Shown here: positions 9,073 to 17,779 of the stretch, piece after piece | Layout: each line of letters opens with the position of its first letter | How positions within the stretch are numbered: the first letter of the stretch is position 1 | Assembly (NCBI RefSeq): GCF_009729855.1 | Contig: NZ_WODA01000003.1 | Location: 53,367 to 117,366, forward strand | Length of the DNA stretch: 64,000 nucleotides | Direction of reading: 5' to 3' | DNA from: Agromyces luteolus | Lineage (GTDB): Bacteria; Actinomycetota; Actinomycetes; Actinomycetales; Microbacteriaceae | The notes under the pieces: model-generated | Told to the model about the DNA's origin: nothing | Seen by the model: only the letters and a program-made list of their open reading frames with translations | Database searches by the model: none | Translations under genes and position numbers: made by a program

Positions 9073-10284
9073 TCAGCGGGCGGATGGCCCGGTCGCCGGC
9101 TCCCCGCAGAAGTCCCCGATGACCCGGCCGATCACCTCGACGAGGGTGTCGAGCGACGCGACCGAGACCCATTCGAGGTCGGCGTGGGCGCCGCCGCCGA
9201 CGGGCCCGACGAGCACGACGGGAATGCCCGCCTCGGCGATCAGCCCGGCGTCGGTCCACCAGGGATCGCTGCGCAGGACCGGCGGCGCGCCCGTGACGGC
9301 CTCGACGGCACCCGTCACGGCGCGCGCGATCCGCGAGCCGGCCGACGCGGCCATCGCGGGCCGGACGACGAGCGGGACGAGGCGATCCGGCGCGGACGCC
9401 GCGAGGACGCGCGCGAGCTCGGCTCCGGGGTCGGCGTCGCCGGGCAGGGTCCGCCGCTCGACCACCAGCACGCATCGGTCGGCGACCGTCGCCGGATCGG
9501 TCCCGCCCTCGACGGTGGCCACCCGCACGCTCCCCGAGCCGAGCAGCAGATGCCTCGGCCGTGCGTCGAGTTCGGCGCCGAGGTCGCGCAGGGCGATGAG
9601 CCCGTCGAGTGCGCGATCGATCGCGTCGACCCCGAGGCCGGGCTGCGAGCCGTGCGCCGCCACGCCGTCGTACTCGACGCGGTACCAGGCGAATCCGCGA
9701 TGGGCGAGCGTGACCTCGAGGTCGGTCGGCTCGAGCACGATCGCGCCGTCGGGTCGCCGCGGGGCAGCAGCGGAGGGGCCGTCCGCGTCGATCGCCGCGA
9801 GGAGTTCCTCCATGCCGAGCGAGCCGAACTCCTCGTCGGCGGCGAACGCCAGAAGGACGTCGCCCGCGAGGTCGTCGGGCGCCGCAGCGGCCGCGATCAT
9901 CGCCGCCGCGAGTCCCCCGGCCATGTCGTAGGCGCCGCGACCCACGATGCGATCGGGCTCGGCGCGGGCTGCGACATCCGCCCCGCCACCGGGGCCGGGG
10001 CCATCGCCGGCGCCGTCACCGGCGCCGTCACCGCCGACCGTGTCGAGGTGTCCGGCGAGGAGCAGGGTGCGCCCGCCGCCGGCGCCGCGCCGGCGGGCGA
10101 GGACACTGGGGCGCGACGCATCGGCGCCGACCGTGCGCACGTCGAAGCCGCGCTCGCCGAGCCACGTCGCGACGGCGCCGGCGAGTTCGCGCTCGCCCGC
10201 TCCGCCCGCGACCAGCGACGGGTTCGTCGCATCGATCGCGACGAGCCGCCGTGTCAGCGCCGCGACGTCCTCGTCGGTGGACAC
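9073..10284 (-). CDS. M20-family metallopeptidase (ArgE/DapE type)
   Basis: A zinc-dependent amidohydrolase/peptidase of 403 residues. The metal sites are visible: His and Asp of LLLAGHLDTVGG, Asp of GRGAYDMAGG, the catalytic/ligand pair in DEEFGS, and a late His in GGGAHADLEWV. The dimerisation domain contains GVAAHGSQPGLGVDAI. A Gly/Asp/Pro-rich insertion follows the first metal site. The frame is open far upstream, but GTG at 10284, 20 nt after the Gfo/Idh stop, begins the family's conserved region. The substrate could be an N-acyl amino acid or a carbamoyl compound; I cannot tell which. Confidence 0.85.
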   Translation of the reverse strand: MSTDEDVAALTRRLVAIDATNPSLVAGGAGERELAGAVATWLGERGFDVRTVGADASRPSVLARRRGAGGGRTLLLAGHLDTVGGDGAGDGAGDGPGPGGGADVAARAEPDRIVGRGAYDMAGGLAAAMIAAAAAPDDLAGDVLLAFAADEEFGSLGMEELLAAIDADGPSAAAPRRPDGAIVLEPTDLEVTLAHRGFAWYRVEYDGVAAHGSQPGLGVDAIDRALDGLIALRDLGAELDARPRHLLLGSGSVRVATVEGGTDPATVADRCVLVVERRTLPGDADPGAELARVLAASAPDRLVPLVVRPAMAASAGSRIARAVTGAVEAVTGAPPVLRSDPWWTDAGLIAEAGIPVVLVGPVGGGAHADLEWVSVASLDTLVEVIGRVIGDFCGEPATGPSAR

Positions 10285-10304
10285 GTCGTCGCCACCGCCG
10301 GGGA

Positions 10305-11294
10305 TCAGTCCTCGCCCGGGTAGCGCAGTCCGATCTCGGCGCGGATGCGGTCGAGCGTGCCCATGATGGCGACCGACTCCTCGGTCGGCAGGATGTCGCC
10401 GCCGTCGAGCCGTCCGTCGGCGACGAGCCGCTCGAGAGCGGCGGCCTGGTAGTGCATGCCGCGCCCGTTCACGTCGGACGCGAACTCCTCGATGACGGTG
10501 TCGTCGTGTCCGATCACGCGGAAGTTCGTCGCCGAGTACCAGACGCCGTCGATCTCGATCCTGGCGTCGGTGCCGAGGACGAGGGCCCGGTTCGGCCCGC
10601 GGGCATCGCTCGCGGAGAACGTCGACGCGATCCGGCCGTCGAGGTAGCCGAACTGCACGGCGACCTCCGCGTCCGCGCCCGTCTCCTTGAAGATCGCGGT
10701 GGACTGGATGACGGCGGGCTCGCCGAACAGGTCCCACGCGAACGAGACGGGGTAGATGCCCAGGTCGAGCAGCGCACCGCCGCCGAGTTCGAGCGCGTTC
10801 AGTCGGTGGCGGGGGTCGTCGGAGAGCTTCTGGGTGTGGTCGGCGATCATCGAGCGCACCTCGCCGATCGCGCCCGACGCGATGATCTCCCGGATGCGCA
10901 CCATGTGCGGCAGGTACCGGGTCCACATCGCCTCGAGCACGAGCACGCCCCGTGCCCGGGCCGCGTCGGCGACGATCCGAGCCTCGGCCTGGTTGAGCGT
11001 GAACGGCTTCTCGACGAGGACGTGCTTGCCCGCCTCGATCGCGGCGAGCGCGGACGCCGCATGCCACGGGTGCGGCGTGGCGATGTAGATCGCGTCGAGC
11101 TCGGGATCGGCGACGAGCGCGTCGTAACTGCCGTGCGCCGTCGGAATGCCGAACTCATCGGCGAACGCCTGCGCGGACGCCGTCGATCTGGACCCGACCG
11201 CCCGCACGTCGAAGTCGTTGCGCAGCAGGTCGGAGGTGAACTGGCGGGCGATGCCGCCGGTCGCGAGGATGCCCCATCGCAGTCGTGCCGTCAT
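10305..11294 (-). CDS. Gfo/Idh/MocA-family oxidoreductase
   Basis: An NAD(P)-dependent dehydrogenase of sugars or related polyols, 329 residues. The Rossmann domain begins with WGILATGGIARQF, and the conserved EKPFTLNQAEA carries the catalytic Lys of the EKP motif. The C-terminal sheet domain includes LLDLGIYPVSFAWDLFG. The start ATG at 11294 is close to the Rossmann fold, as usual. It is probably cotranscribed with the downstream M20 peptidase. Substrate is unknown. Confidence 0.9.
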   Translation of the reverse strand: MTARLRWGILATGGIARQFTSDLLRNDFDVRAVGSRSTASAQAFADEFGIPTAHGSYDALVADPELDAIYIATPHPWHAASALAAIEAGKHVLVEKPFTLNQAEARIVADAARARGVLVLEAMWTRYLPHMVRIREIIASGAIGEVRSMIADHTQKLSDDPRHRLNALELGGGALLDLGIYPVSFAWDLFGEPAVIQSTAIFKETGADAEVAVQFGYLDGRIASTFSASDARGPNRALVLGTDARIEIDGVWYSATNFRVIGHDDTVIEEFASDVNGRGMHYQAAALERLVADGRLDGGDILPTEESVAIMGTLDRIRAEIGLRYPGED

Positions 11295-11391
11295 GCGCGC
11301 CAGCCTAGCGGCGACCTCTCCGCCGCGGTTCCGGAGATGCGCGTCCAGATGACACCTGTTCTGGGATATGCAGGAACCCTCGACTTCCCGC

Positions 11392-11397
11392 TAGGTT
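11392..11397 (+). promoter_or_regulatory. -10 box for leaderless SGNH hydrolase mRNA
   Basis: TAGGTT ends 6 nt before the ATG at 11404; no ribosome site is present in the gap. Confidence 0.55.
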
Positions 11398-11403
11398 TCG
11401 GCC

Positions 11404-12222
11404 ATGTCGGCACATTCGAACCGAAGGAGCCGCATCGTCGGCTCGATCGCCGGGGCCACCGTCGCCCTCGTCGCCGTCTTCTTCGGCGCCGCTCCATCCG
11501 CCCTCGCGGCCAAACCCGATCCGGTCAACAAGTACGTCTCGCTCGGCGATTCGTATGCGGCAGGGCAGGGCGCGGGCATCCCGCTCGACGCCTGCCTGCG
11601 GTCGGATGCCGCCTACCCCGTGCTGCTCGACGCGGTGCCGAGGACGAACCTGCTCCGCCAGGCCGCGTGCAGCGGAGCGACCATCTCGGATGTCGCGGCG
11701 ACGCAGCTCTCGAAGGTGAACCGCGGCACGACCCTCGTGACGCTGACCGTCGGCGGCAACGACCTCGGCGTCGGCGAGATCCTCGCGATCTGCGCACCGG
11801 ACCCGGACTCGCTCGCGTGTGCGACGGCCGTCGCCGAGGCGCAGCAGCTCCTCATCTCCGGGGTCATCGGGCAGCAGCTCGGCGGGCTCCTGCTCGCCAT
11901 CGCGGAGCGCGCACCCAACGCGCGCATCGTCGTGACCGACTACCCCGTCCCGTTCGTGAGCGGATGGAGCTCGCTGACCGACACCGTGAACGCCGCGACC
12001 CTCGCGCTCGACGCCCAGATCGGCGCCGCGGCGAACGGAGCGGCCGGTGCCGGTGCGAACGTGGACTACACGAGCCTCGCGTTCGCGTACGTCGGCCATC
12101 AGGTCGGCGACCTCGAGCCGTGGCTCGGTGCCGATCAGTTCGACCCGCTGACCTTCCTGCACCCGACCGCGACCGGTCAGGCCGTCTACCGCGACGCGAT
12201 CCTCCTCGTGCTGGCGAGCTAG
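11404..12222 (+). CDS. Secreted SGNH/GDSL hydrolase 1
   Basis: An exported esterase or lipase-like hydrolase of 272 residues. A signal peptide covers about residues 1-35 (RRSRIV, hydrophobic core, AxA at SALAA). SGNH blocks are GDSY (nucleophile Ser), a Gly in block II, GGND in block III, and the Asp-x-x-His end as FLHPTATGQ. Four or more Cys suggest disulfides outside the cell. It is followed 9 nt later by a paralogue with the same block order, a tandem duplication. Mycobacterial and streptomycete relatives hydrolyse lipids, but substrate here is unknown. Confidence 0.9.
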   Translation: MSAHSNRRSRIVGSIAGATVALVAVFFGAAPSALAAKPDPVNKYVSLGDSYAAGQGAGIPLDACLRSDAAYPVLLDAVPRTNLLRQAACSGATISDVAATQLSKVNRGTTLVTLTVGGNDLGVGEILAICAPDPDSLACATAVAEAQQLLISGVIGQQLGGLLLAIAERAPNARIVVTDYPVPFVSGWSSLTDTVNAATLALDAQIGAAANGAAGAGANVDYTSLAFAYVGHQVGDLEPWLGADQFDPLTFLHPTATGQAVYRDAILLVLAS

Positions 12223-12231
12223 GCCGAACCC

Positions 12232-13161
12232 ATGTCGAAGGTCGAAGCGGTCACGACCCTGACCTCGCACGCCGAACGCCGACGGATCGCGCTCGTGGTC
12301 GCCGCCCTCCTCGCCGCACTGGGGCTCGTGCTCGGCGCTGCCGTCGCCGGGCCCGCAGATGCGGCATCCGCTGCCGTCTCGACGGCGAAGCCCGTCAAGC
12401 CGGGCAAGCCGGGCGGCGGGGGCGGCAACGGTGGCGGCGGTGGCGGCGGCACGACGGAGCTCGAGTACGCCGCGCTCGGCGACTCGTTCGCGTCCGGCGT
12501 CGGCGCGGGGAGCTACCTCGAGACGAGCTGCTATACGAGCTCCAAGAGCTACCCGAAGCTGCTCGACGGCGATGCGGACAAGGCGCTCGTCGCGTTCCCC
12601 GCCTGCTCCGGCAGGGACACGGCCGACGTGCTCAACCGCCAGATCGCGATCATCCCGACCACGGCGAAGGTCGTCACGGTCACCGTCGGCGGCAACGACG
12701 TCGGCTTCGCCGACGTCATGCAGAACTGCTTCGTGTTCCCCGGATCGTCGTGCTCGTCGAAGATCGCCGCGGGCGCCGCGATCGCCGGATCGCCCGGGTT
12801 CACGAACAGCATCGTGAACGTGGTCGACGGGATCCAGGCACGCGCCCCCGGCGCGAAGGTGATCGTCGCCGGGTACCCGCTGCTCTTCTGGGAGAACGGA
12901 TCCGGCGTGAACCCGAAGTACGCCTGGGCCGACGAGGTGAACGACGAGACGGTCGTGCTCAACGACGTGATCGAGGCCGCCGCGACCTCCGCCGGCGCGG
13001 TCTTCGTCGACGTCGAGGACGACTTCGCCGGCCATGGCATCGGCAGTTCGAGCCCGTGGATCAACGATTGGCGGTGGGTGAGCAGCACCAACAGCTTCCA
13101 CCCCAATGCAAGCGGCTACGTCGCCTACGCCGCGGCGATCCGCGCGGTGCCGCTCTCGTAG
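12232..13161 (+). CDS. Secreted SGNH/GDSL hydrolase 2
   Basis: A 309-residue paralogue of the preceding gene. After a signal peptide or anchor (about residues 20-45) comes a Lys/Pro/Gly linker ending in a run of glycines (about 52-72), then the SGNH domain with GDSF, GGND and the terminal FHPNASGY. Compared with copy 1 it has this extra flexible linker and a longer insert between blocks III and V. It begins 9 nt after copy 1 and ends at a strong hairpin, so the two form one transcript. Confidence 0.9.
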   Translation: MSKVEAVTTLTSHAERRRIALVVAALLAALGLVLGAAVAGPADAASAAVSTAKPVKPGKPGGGGGNGGGGGGGTTELEYAALGDSFASGVGAGSYLETSCYTSSKSYPKLLDGDADKALVAFPACSGRDTADVLNRQIAIIPTTAKVVTVTVGGNDVGFADVMQNCFVFPGSSCSSKIAAGAAIAGSPGFTNSIVNVVDGIQARAPGAKVIVAGYPLLFWENGSGVNPKYAWADEVNDETVVLNDVIEAAATSAGAVFVDVEDDFAGHGIGSSSPWINDWRWVSSTNSFHPNASGYVAYAAAIRAVPLS

Positions 13162-13185
13162 GTCCTGCAGCGACGCAGCGTCGGA

Positions 13186-13208
13186 GGGCCCGGACGTCGT
13201 CCGGGCCC
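13186..13208. terminator. Bidirectional terminator
   Basis: A perfect 10-bp stem (GGGCCCGGAC / GTCCGGGCCC) with a 3-nt loop, 25 nt past the second SGNH gene and before the end of the convergent membrane protein gene. Confidence 0.8.
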
Positions 13209-13267
13209 TTCGCGTTCCCAGGGCGGCGGCTCCGATCGGGGCGGGCCGTGCCGGAGGGGCGCGCGGG

Positions 13268-13999
13268 TCAGGGCGCTGCTGCGGCGCCGACCGCCGGGTT
13301 CTCATTGCGCTCGTCCGCGTCGGCCTCAAGCACCGTCGTCCACGCGGCCGATCCGCCGCGCAGCACCGACACCGCTCCGCCGGTGAACGCGATCACGCCG
13401 ATCACGAGCGACGCATACGTGATCCAGGCGCCCGAGAGGACGTTCGGCAGCACGAACTCGACGACCGTCCACACGAGCAGGGCGATGGCCACCCACCGCG
13501 GCGCGACGGCGGAGCGCAGGAGTGCCACCGCGACGAGGACCACTCCGAGCACCGTGCCGGCCAGGCCCGCGAGCAGGTACGGGATGAAGTCGCCGCCCTG
13601 CGTGGTCGCGAAAGCGGCCTGCGCCGCGTCGAGGTCGCCCGACTCGAGTGCGTACCGCGCCATGCCGAGCGTGACGAGGCTCGCGCCGCCGTAGGCGGCG
13701 TGGCCGAACGCGCCGAGCCCGCTGAAGACCGCGCCGAGCGTGGCGAGCACGGGCGAGCGATGGCTCGCCGAGTGGGCGAGCCCGACCAGGCCGATCGCCC
13801 AGAACACTTGCGACCACAGGAAGAGCTGGAGCCCGGCCGCGGCGGAGGCCGAGCCGGCGAGGAGCTCGACGTACTCGCCCGGGTCGTCCGGGAACTCGGG
13901 CTGGAGCAGGATCCCCACGACGGCGGTGGCGATGGCGGCGACGAGCGATCCGGCGACGAGCACCCGGCGGACCGACGGCAGTGCACGGGACGTGGACAT
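13268..13999 (-). CDS. Multi-pass membrane protein, unknown function
   Basis: A 243-residue protein with about seven hydrophobic helices. It begins MSTSRALPSVRRVLVAGSLV, with an alpha-helical loop (about 120-135) and an acidic C-terminal tail (ADADERNENP). It may belong to the poorly characterised DUF4386-like group, but that is only an impression. The ATG at 13999 was chosen over a longer frame because GAGGGG lies 8 nt upstream. It is convergent with the SGNH pair and divergent from the sensor kinase. Confidence 0.75.
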   Translation of the reverse strand: MSTSRALPSVRRVLVAGSLVAAIATAVVGILLQPEFPDDPGEYVELLAGSASAAAGLQLFLWSQVFWAIGLVGLAHSASHRSPVLATLGAVFSGLGAFGHAAYGGASLVTLGMARYALESGDLDAAQAAFATTQGGDFIPYLLAGLAGTVLGVVLVAVALLRSAVAPRWVAIALLVWTVVEFVLPNVLSGAWITYASLVIGVIAFTGGAVSVLRGGSAAWTTVLEADADERNENPAVGAAAAP

Positions 14000-14159
14000 G
14001 GTTGGGTTCCCCTCGGTTCGGCCGCGGCCGTTCCGCGGCGACGGGGTCACGCTACGAGCGCCGCGCTGTCGACGGCATCCGTCGCCGGGCCCGTGCGGAT
14101 CATCCGAAGTCGACTCCCCGATCACCCGACGGTGATTCCCCCGGCGGCGTGCGGAGCGC

Positions 14160-14165
14160 TAGCCT
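14160..14165 (+). promoter_or_regulatory. -10 box for leaderless histidine kinase mRNA
   Basis: TAGCCT ends 6 nt before the GTG at 14172, matching the spacing at several other genes here. Confidence 0.55.
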
Positions 14166-14171
14166 GCGGTC

Positions 14172-15323
14172 GTGGACCGCCGCACACGCTGGCATCTCGC
14201 CCAGGACGTCGCCGTCGCCGCCATCGTCGCGGCGCTCGGGCTCGCCGAGGTCTGGGTGCCGTTCGAATCGGTGCAGGGAACCGGTTCGCCCGTGCTCAGC
14301 ACGGTCGCCATCCTCGTCTGCGCCGTCCTGCTGGCGCTCCGCCGGATCGTCCCCCTGGCCCTGGTCGGCATCCCGCTGACGTGGGTCCTGTGCTTCGTCG
14401 CGACCGGCGGCGACACCCAGGTGCTGTTCTTCGGGGGGTTCCTGCCGATCTCGCTCGCCCTCTACACGGGTGCGCGCCACGGCGGCGTCCGGACGTCGGC
14501 GACCGTCTGCGGTTCGGTGTTCGCCGCCGTCATCCTCGCCGACCTGTTCGTACCCGAGCTCCAGGGTCCGAGCGAGGTGTTCTTCCACTGGGGCGTGCTC
14601 CTCACGGTCTTCCTCATCGGCATCGGCATGCGGGTCTCCGAGCGCCGGGCAGCGGATGCCGCGGTGCGGGCCATCGCCGCGGAGACCGACGCCCGTGAGG
14701 CCGCCCTCCGCGCGGTCGCGGAGGAACGTGCGCGGATCGCCCGGGAGCTGCACGACATCCTCGGGCATTCGGTGAGCGTCATGGTGGTCCAGGCCGGTGC
14801 CGCGGCCGAGGTCGTCGACGTCGATGCGGCCGCCGCCCGCCGTGCGCTCGAGGCGATCCGGACGACGGGCACCGACGCGCTGGCGGAGGTCCGCCGCGTC
14901 GTCGAGCTGCTGCGGGAGGACGACCACGACGCCCTGTCTCCGCAGCCGGGCATCGCCCGCATCCCCGAGTTGATCGAGCAGGCGCGCGGATCCGGACTCG
15001 TCGTGGACTTCCGCGCGGACGACACGAGCGACCTGTCGGCGGGTCGGCAGCTCGCCGTCTACCGGGTCGTGCAGGAGTCGCTCACGAACGTGCGTCGACA
15101 TGCGCGAGCGGCATCGGCCTCGGTCGCGATCGAACGCTCGGCCGACCGCGTCGACGTCACGGTGACCGACGACGGCGCTGCCGCCGGTGCCGATCGTGCC
15201 GCCGGGCACGGACTCCTCGGCATGCGGGAGCGCGTGACGCTGTACGGCGGCACGCTCGAGGCGGGTCCTGGGCCGAGCGGATGGCGCGTCCACGCGTCGC
15301 TCCCGATCGGGGCGGGTTCGTGA
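14172..15323 (+). CDS. NarL-type sensor histidine kinase
   Basis: A membrane sensor of 383 residues. About four to five helices (residues 10-150) are followed by a coiled segment, then the HisKA_3 box ERARIARELHDILGHSVSV with the phosphoacceptor His. The ATP-binding half has VVQESLTNVRRHARAA (N box) and GHGLLGMRERVTLYGG (G box). The stop overlaps the regulator's GTG by 4 nt, so the two are coupled partners. The short N-terminal region has no extracytosolic domain, so the input is probably sensed in the membrane. Confidence 0.93.
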   Translation: MDRRTRWHLAQDVAVAAIVAALGLAEVWVPFESVQGTGSPVLSTVAILVCAVLLALRRIVPLALVGIPLTWVLCFVATGGDTQVLFFGGFLPISLALYTGARHGGVRTSATVCGSVFAAVILADLFVPELQGPSEVFFHWGVLLTVFLIGIGMRVSERRAADAAVRAIAAETDAREAALRAVAEERARIARELHDILGHSVSVMVVQAGAAAEVVDVDAAAARRALEAIRTTGTDALAEVRRVVELLREDDHDALSPQPGIARIPELIEQARGSGLVVDFRADDTSDLSAGRQLAVYRVVQESLTNVRRHARAASASVAIERSADRVDVTVTDDGAAAGADRAAGHGLLGMRERVTLYGGTLEAGPGPSGWRVHASLPIGAGS

Positions 15324-15994
15324 CGGCCAGCGCCCCGACCCGCGTCCTGCTCGTCGACGACCAGGAACTCGTCCGCGTGGGCTTCCGCCTCATCCTCGAG
15401 CGCGCCGGGCTCGACGTCGTGGGTGAGGCCGCCGACGGGGCCGTCGGTGTGGACGCGGCCGCCGACCTCCGCCCCGACGTCGTCCTCATGGACATCCGGA
15501 TGCCCGTCATGGACGGCATCGAGGCCACGCGTCGCATCCTCGAGGCGGACGCCTCGCGCCGCGTGCTCGCGCTCACGACGTTCGACCTCGACGAGGTCGT
15601 GTTCGCCGCGGTGCGCGCGGGTGCCTCCGGGTTCCTCCTCAAGGACGTGCCGCCCGCGGACCTGGTCCACGCGGTCGGCGTCGTCGCCCGGGGGGAGGCG
15701 ATGCTGGCGCCGACGGTGACGGCGCGCCTGCTCGAGCGGTTCGCCGCGGCACCCTCCCCCGACGCGGCGCTGCCACCGGATCTCGACCTCACCGAGCGCG
15801 AGGTCGAGATCATCCGACTCGTCGCGCGCGGACGGTCGAACGCCGAGATCGGCGCGGCGCTCTTCCTCAGCGAGTCGACCGTGAAGACGTACGTGTCGCG
15901 CCTGCTCGCCAAGCTCGGCGCGCACGACCGCGTGCAGATCGCGATCCTCGCCTATGAGTCGGGACTCGTGCGCCCCGGCGAGCGGGCGGAGTGA
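15320..15994 (+). CDS. NarL/LuxR-type response regulator
   Basis: Partner of the preceding kinase, 224 residues. The receiver domain starts RVLLVDDQELVRVGF and carries the phosphoacceptor Asp in DVVLMDIRMPVMDGI and the switch Thr in LALTTFD. The LuxR helix-turn-helix near the end is LTEREVEIIRLVARGRSNAEI. GTG at 15320 overlaps the kinase stop (GTGA) and leaves the family's normal N-terminus, so the longer frame into the kinase gene is ignored. Targets are unknown. Confidence 0.93.
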   Translation: MTASAPTRVLLVDDQELVRVGFRLILERAGLDVVGEAADGAVGVDAAADLRPDVVLMDIRMPVMDGIEATRRILEADASRRVLALTTFDLDEVVFAAVRAGASGFLLKDVPPADLVHAVGVVARGEAMLAPTVTARLLERFAAAPSPDAALPPDLDLTEREVEIIRLVARGRSNAEIGAALFLSESTVKTYVSRLLAKLGAHDRVQIAILAYESGLVRPGERAE

Positions 15995-16045
15995 TCGGCC
16001 GGCGCCGTATCGGTCCCGCGCCGGATCGGCGCGACCGGGAACGGC

Positions 16046-16074
16046 GGAAGGCCCGGACGATGTCCGGGCCTTCC
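16046..16074. terminator. Bidirectional terminator
   Basis: A 13-bp stem (GGAAGGCCCGGAC / GTCCGGGCCTTCC) with a 3-nt loop, 51 nt past the response regulator and directly beside the 3' end of the convergent tRNA-Thr gene. Confidence 0.85.
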
Positions 16075-16077
16075 GAG

Positions 16078-16153
16078 TGGAGCCGCCTGAGGGAATCGAA
16101 CCCTCGACCTATTCATTACGAGTGAATCGCTCTGCCGACTGAGCTAAGGCGGC
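16078..16153 (-). tRNA. tRNA-Thr (anticodon CGT)
   Basis: Reading the minus strand, the acceptor arms GCCGCCT and AGGCGGC pair, the D loop holds AGCTCAGTCGGCAGAGC, the anticodon loop is CTCGTAA with anticodon CGT, and the T arm is GAGGGTTCGATTCCCTC. The discriminator is T, and the CCA end is encoded (16078-16080). It decodes ACG threonine codons. A TAACAT box about 42 nt upstream (16195-16200) may be its promoter. Confidence 0.95.
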
Positions 16154-16249
16154 GTGGCATCCGTTGCGAATCGCACCGAACGGCACGAGAGACCATGTTA
16201 GCGGGTTTTCGGCGCCCTCATGACCACTCGGCCCCCGTGCGCTCGCACG

Positions 16250-17779
16250 TCAGCACTGCGGGTCCGACGCGGGCACCGCACCGTCGATGAGGAAGTCCTC
16301 GACGGTGTCGTCGATGCACGCGTTCGACTTGCGGTAGGCGGTGTGCCCCTCGCCGTCGTAGCTCACGAGGAAGCCGGAGTCGAGCTGCTCGGCGAGCGCC
16401 TCGGCCCACTGGTACGGCGTCGCCGGGTCGCCGGTCGTGCCGATCACCATGATCGGGGCCGCGCCCTCCGCGGTGATCGCGCTGCGTTCGGCCTCGCTGG
16501 CGACCGGCCACTGCGCGCACCCGATGTCGCCGTAGGCGAAGTACGGACCGATGATCGGCGCCGCCTCGGCGAGTTCCGTCGCGTCGGCGCGCATCTTCGC
16601 CGGGTCGTCGTCCCAGGTGTAGTCGAGGCAGTTGACGGTGCGGAACGCCTCGGTCGAGTTATCGGTGTATGTGCCGTCCGGTTCGCGGTGGTTGTAGAGA
16701 TCGGCGAAGAGGAGCGCGATGTCGGCTTCGCCGAACATCACCGACTCGAACATTTCATTGAGGTACGGCCAGCTCTCGGGAGAGTACAGCGGGTAGACGA
16801 TCCCCGTGACGAGCGCGTCCGCGCCGAGCATCCGGCCGTCGCTGGCTCTGAGCGGATTCGCCTGGACCGAGGCGAGGAGGCGCGCCACTTCGTCGGCGGC
16901 GTCATCGATCGAACCGGAGAACGGGCAGTCGTCGCCGGCAAGGCAGTCTGCGAGATATGCCTTCAGGGCATCCTCGAAACCGACCGACTGTGCGATGTTG
17001 ACCTCTTGGATGCTCGTGGTCGGGTCGATGGCGCCGTCGAGGACGAGCCGACCCGTCTTCTCCGGGTAGAGCCCGGCATAGGTCGCGCCGAGGAACGTCC
17101 CGTAGGAGTACCCCAGGTAGTTCAATCGCTCGTCGCCCAGGATTGCGCGGAGCAGGTCGAGGTCGCGGGCTGCGCTCACCGTGTCGATGTTGCCGAGCAG
17201 GTCCCCGGTCCCGTCGGCACAGGTATCCGCGAAGTCGCGACTCGCCTCGGTCACCTCGGCGATCCACTCGTCGCTGCCCCGCTCCCCTGGAACGATCCCG
17301 TACAGGAACTCGTCCATCTGCGCAGCGTCGTAGCACCGGACGGCCGACGACCTTCCGACGCCGCGCGGGTCGAACCCTACGACGTCGAACCGCTCCTGCA
17401 GCCGCGGCCCGGCGGCGTAGTCGATCGACTCGGCGATGTAGTCGTATCCGGACACCCCGGGACCGCCCGGATTCACGAGCAGCGAGCCGATCTTCTCGCC
17501 GCTCGCCGGCCGGCGGACCAGCGCCAGCTCGATCTCGCCCGCGTCGGGATCGCTCCAATCGAGCGGGGCGGTGGCCGTCGCGCACAGCTTGTCGTCGCAG
17601 CGCTCCCACTCGAGCACCTGCGAGTAGAACGGCTCGAGCTCGGGGGCGACGGTCTCGCCCGTCGGCTCGGACCGCTCGGTCCCGCCGCCGAGGAAGGAGG
17701 GCACCGTGCATCCTGCGAGCAGCAGCACGGACGTCACCACCACGGATGCCGCGGCGACGAGCCGTCCCCCCGCCGTCAC
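16250..17779 (-). CDS. Secreted alpha/beta-hydrolase lipoprotein (tripeptidyl aminopeptidase-like)
   Basis: A 509-residue surface lipoprotein. The N-terminus has a hydrophobic signal ending LLLAGCTVP, a lipobox with Cys at about residue 23. The hydrolase core shows LVNPGGPGVSGYDY (oxyanion region), FDPRGVGRSS, and the nucleophile elbow GYSYGT. A C-terminal TAP-like domain holds the acid in GTTGDPATPY and the His in GEGHTAY. The architecture matches SlpD/SlpE-type exported peptidases of actinobacteria. The GTG start overlaps the holB stop by 4 nt. Base composition is slightly less GC-rich than its neighbours. Confidence 0.9.
   Translation of the reverse strand: MTAGGRLVAAASVVVTSVLLLAGCTVPSFLGGGTERSEPTGETVAPELEPFYSQVLEWERCDDKLCATATAPLDWSDPDAGEIELALVRRPASGEKIGSLLVNPGGPGVSGYDYIAESIDYAAGPRLQERFDVVGFDPRGVGRSSAVRCYDAAQMDEFLYGIVPGERGSDEWIAEVTEASRDFADTCADGTGDLLGNIDTVSAARDLDLLRAILGDERLNYLGYSYGTFLGATYAGLYPEKTGRLVLDGAIDPTTSIQEVNIAQSVGFEDALKAYLADCLAGDDCPFSGSIDDAADEVARLLASVQANPLRASDGRMLGADALVTGIVYPLYSPESWPYLNEMFESVMFGEADIALLFADLYNHREPDGTYTDNSTEAFRTVNCLDYTWDDDPAKMRADATELAEAAPIIGPYFAYGDIGCAQWPVASEAERSAITAEGAAPIMVIGTTGDPATPYQWAEALAEQLDSGFLVSYDGEGHTAYRKSNACIDDTVEDFLIDGAVPASDPQC

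Noticed and set aside
16081..16142. Plus-strand frame ending PPEGIEPSTYSLRVNRSAD
   Set aside because: False translation antisense to tRNA-Thr.
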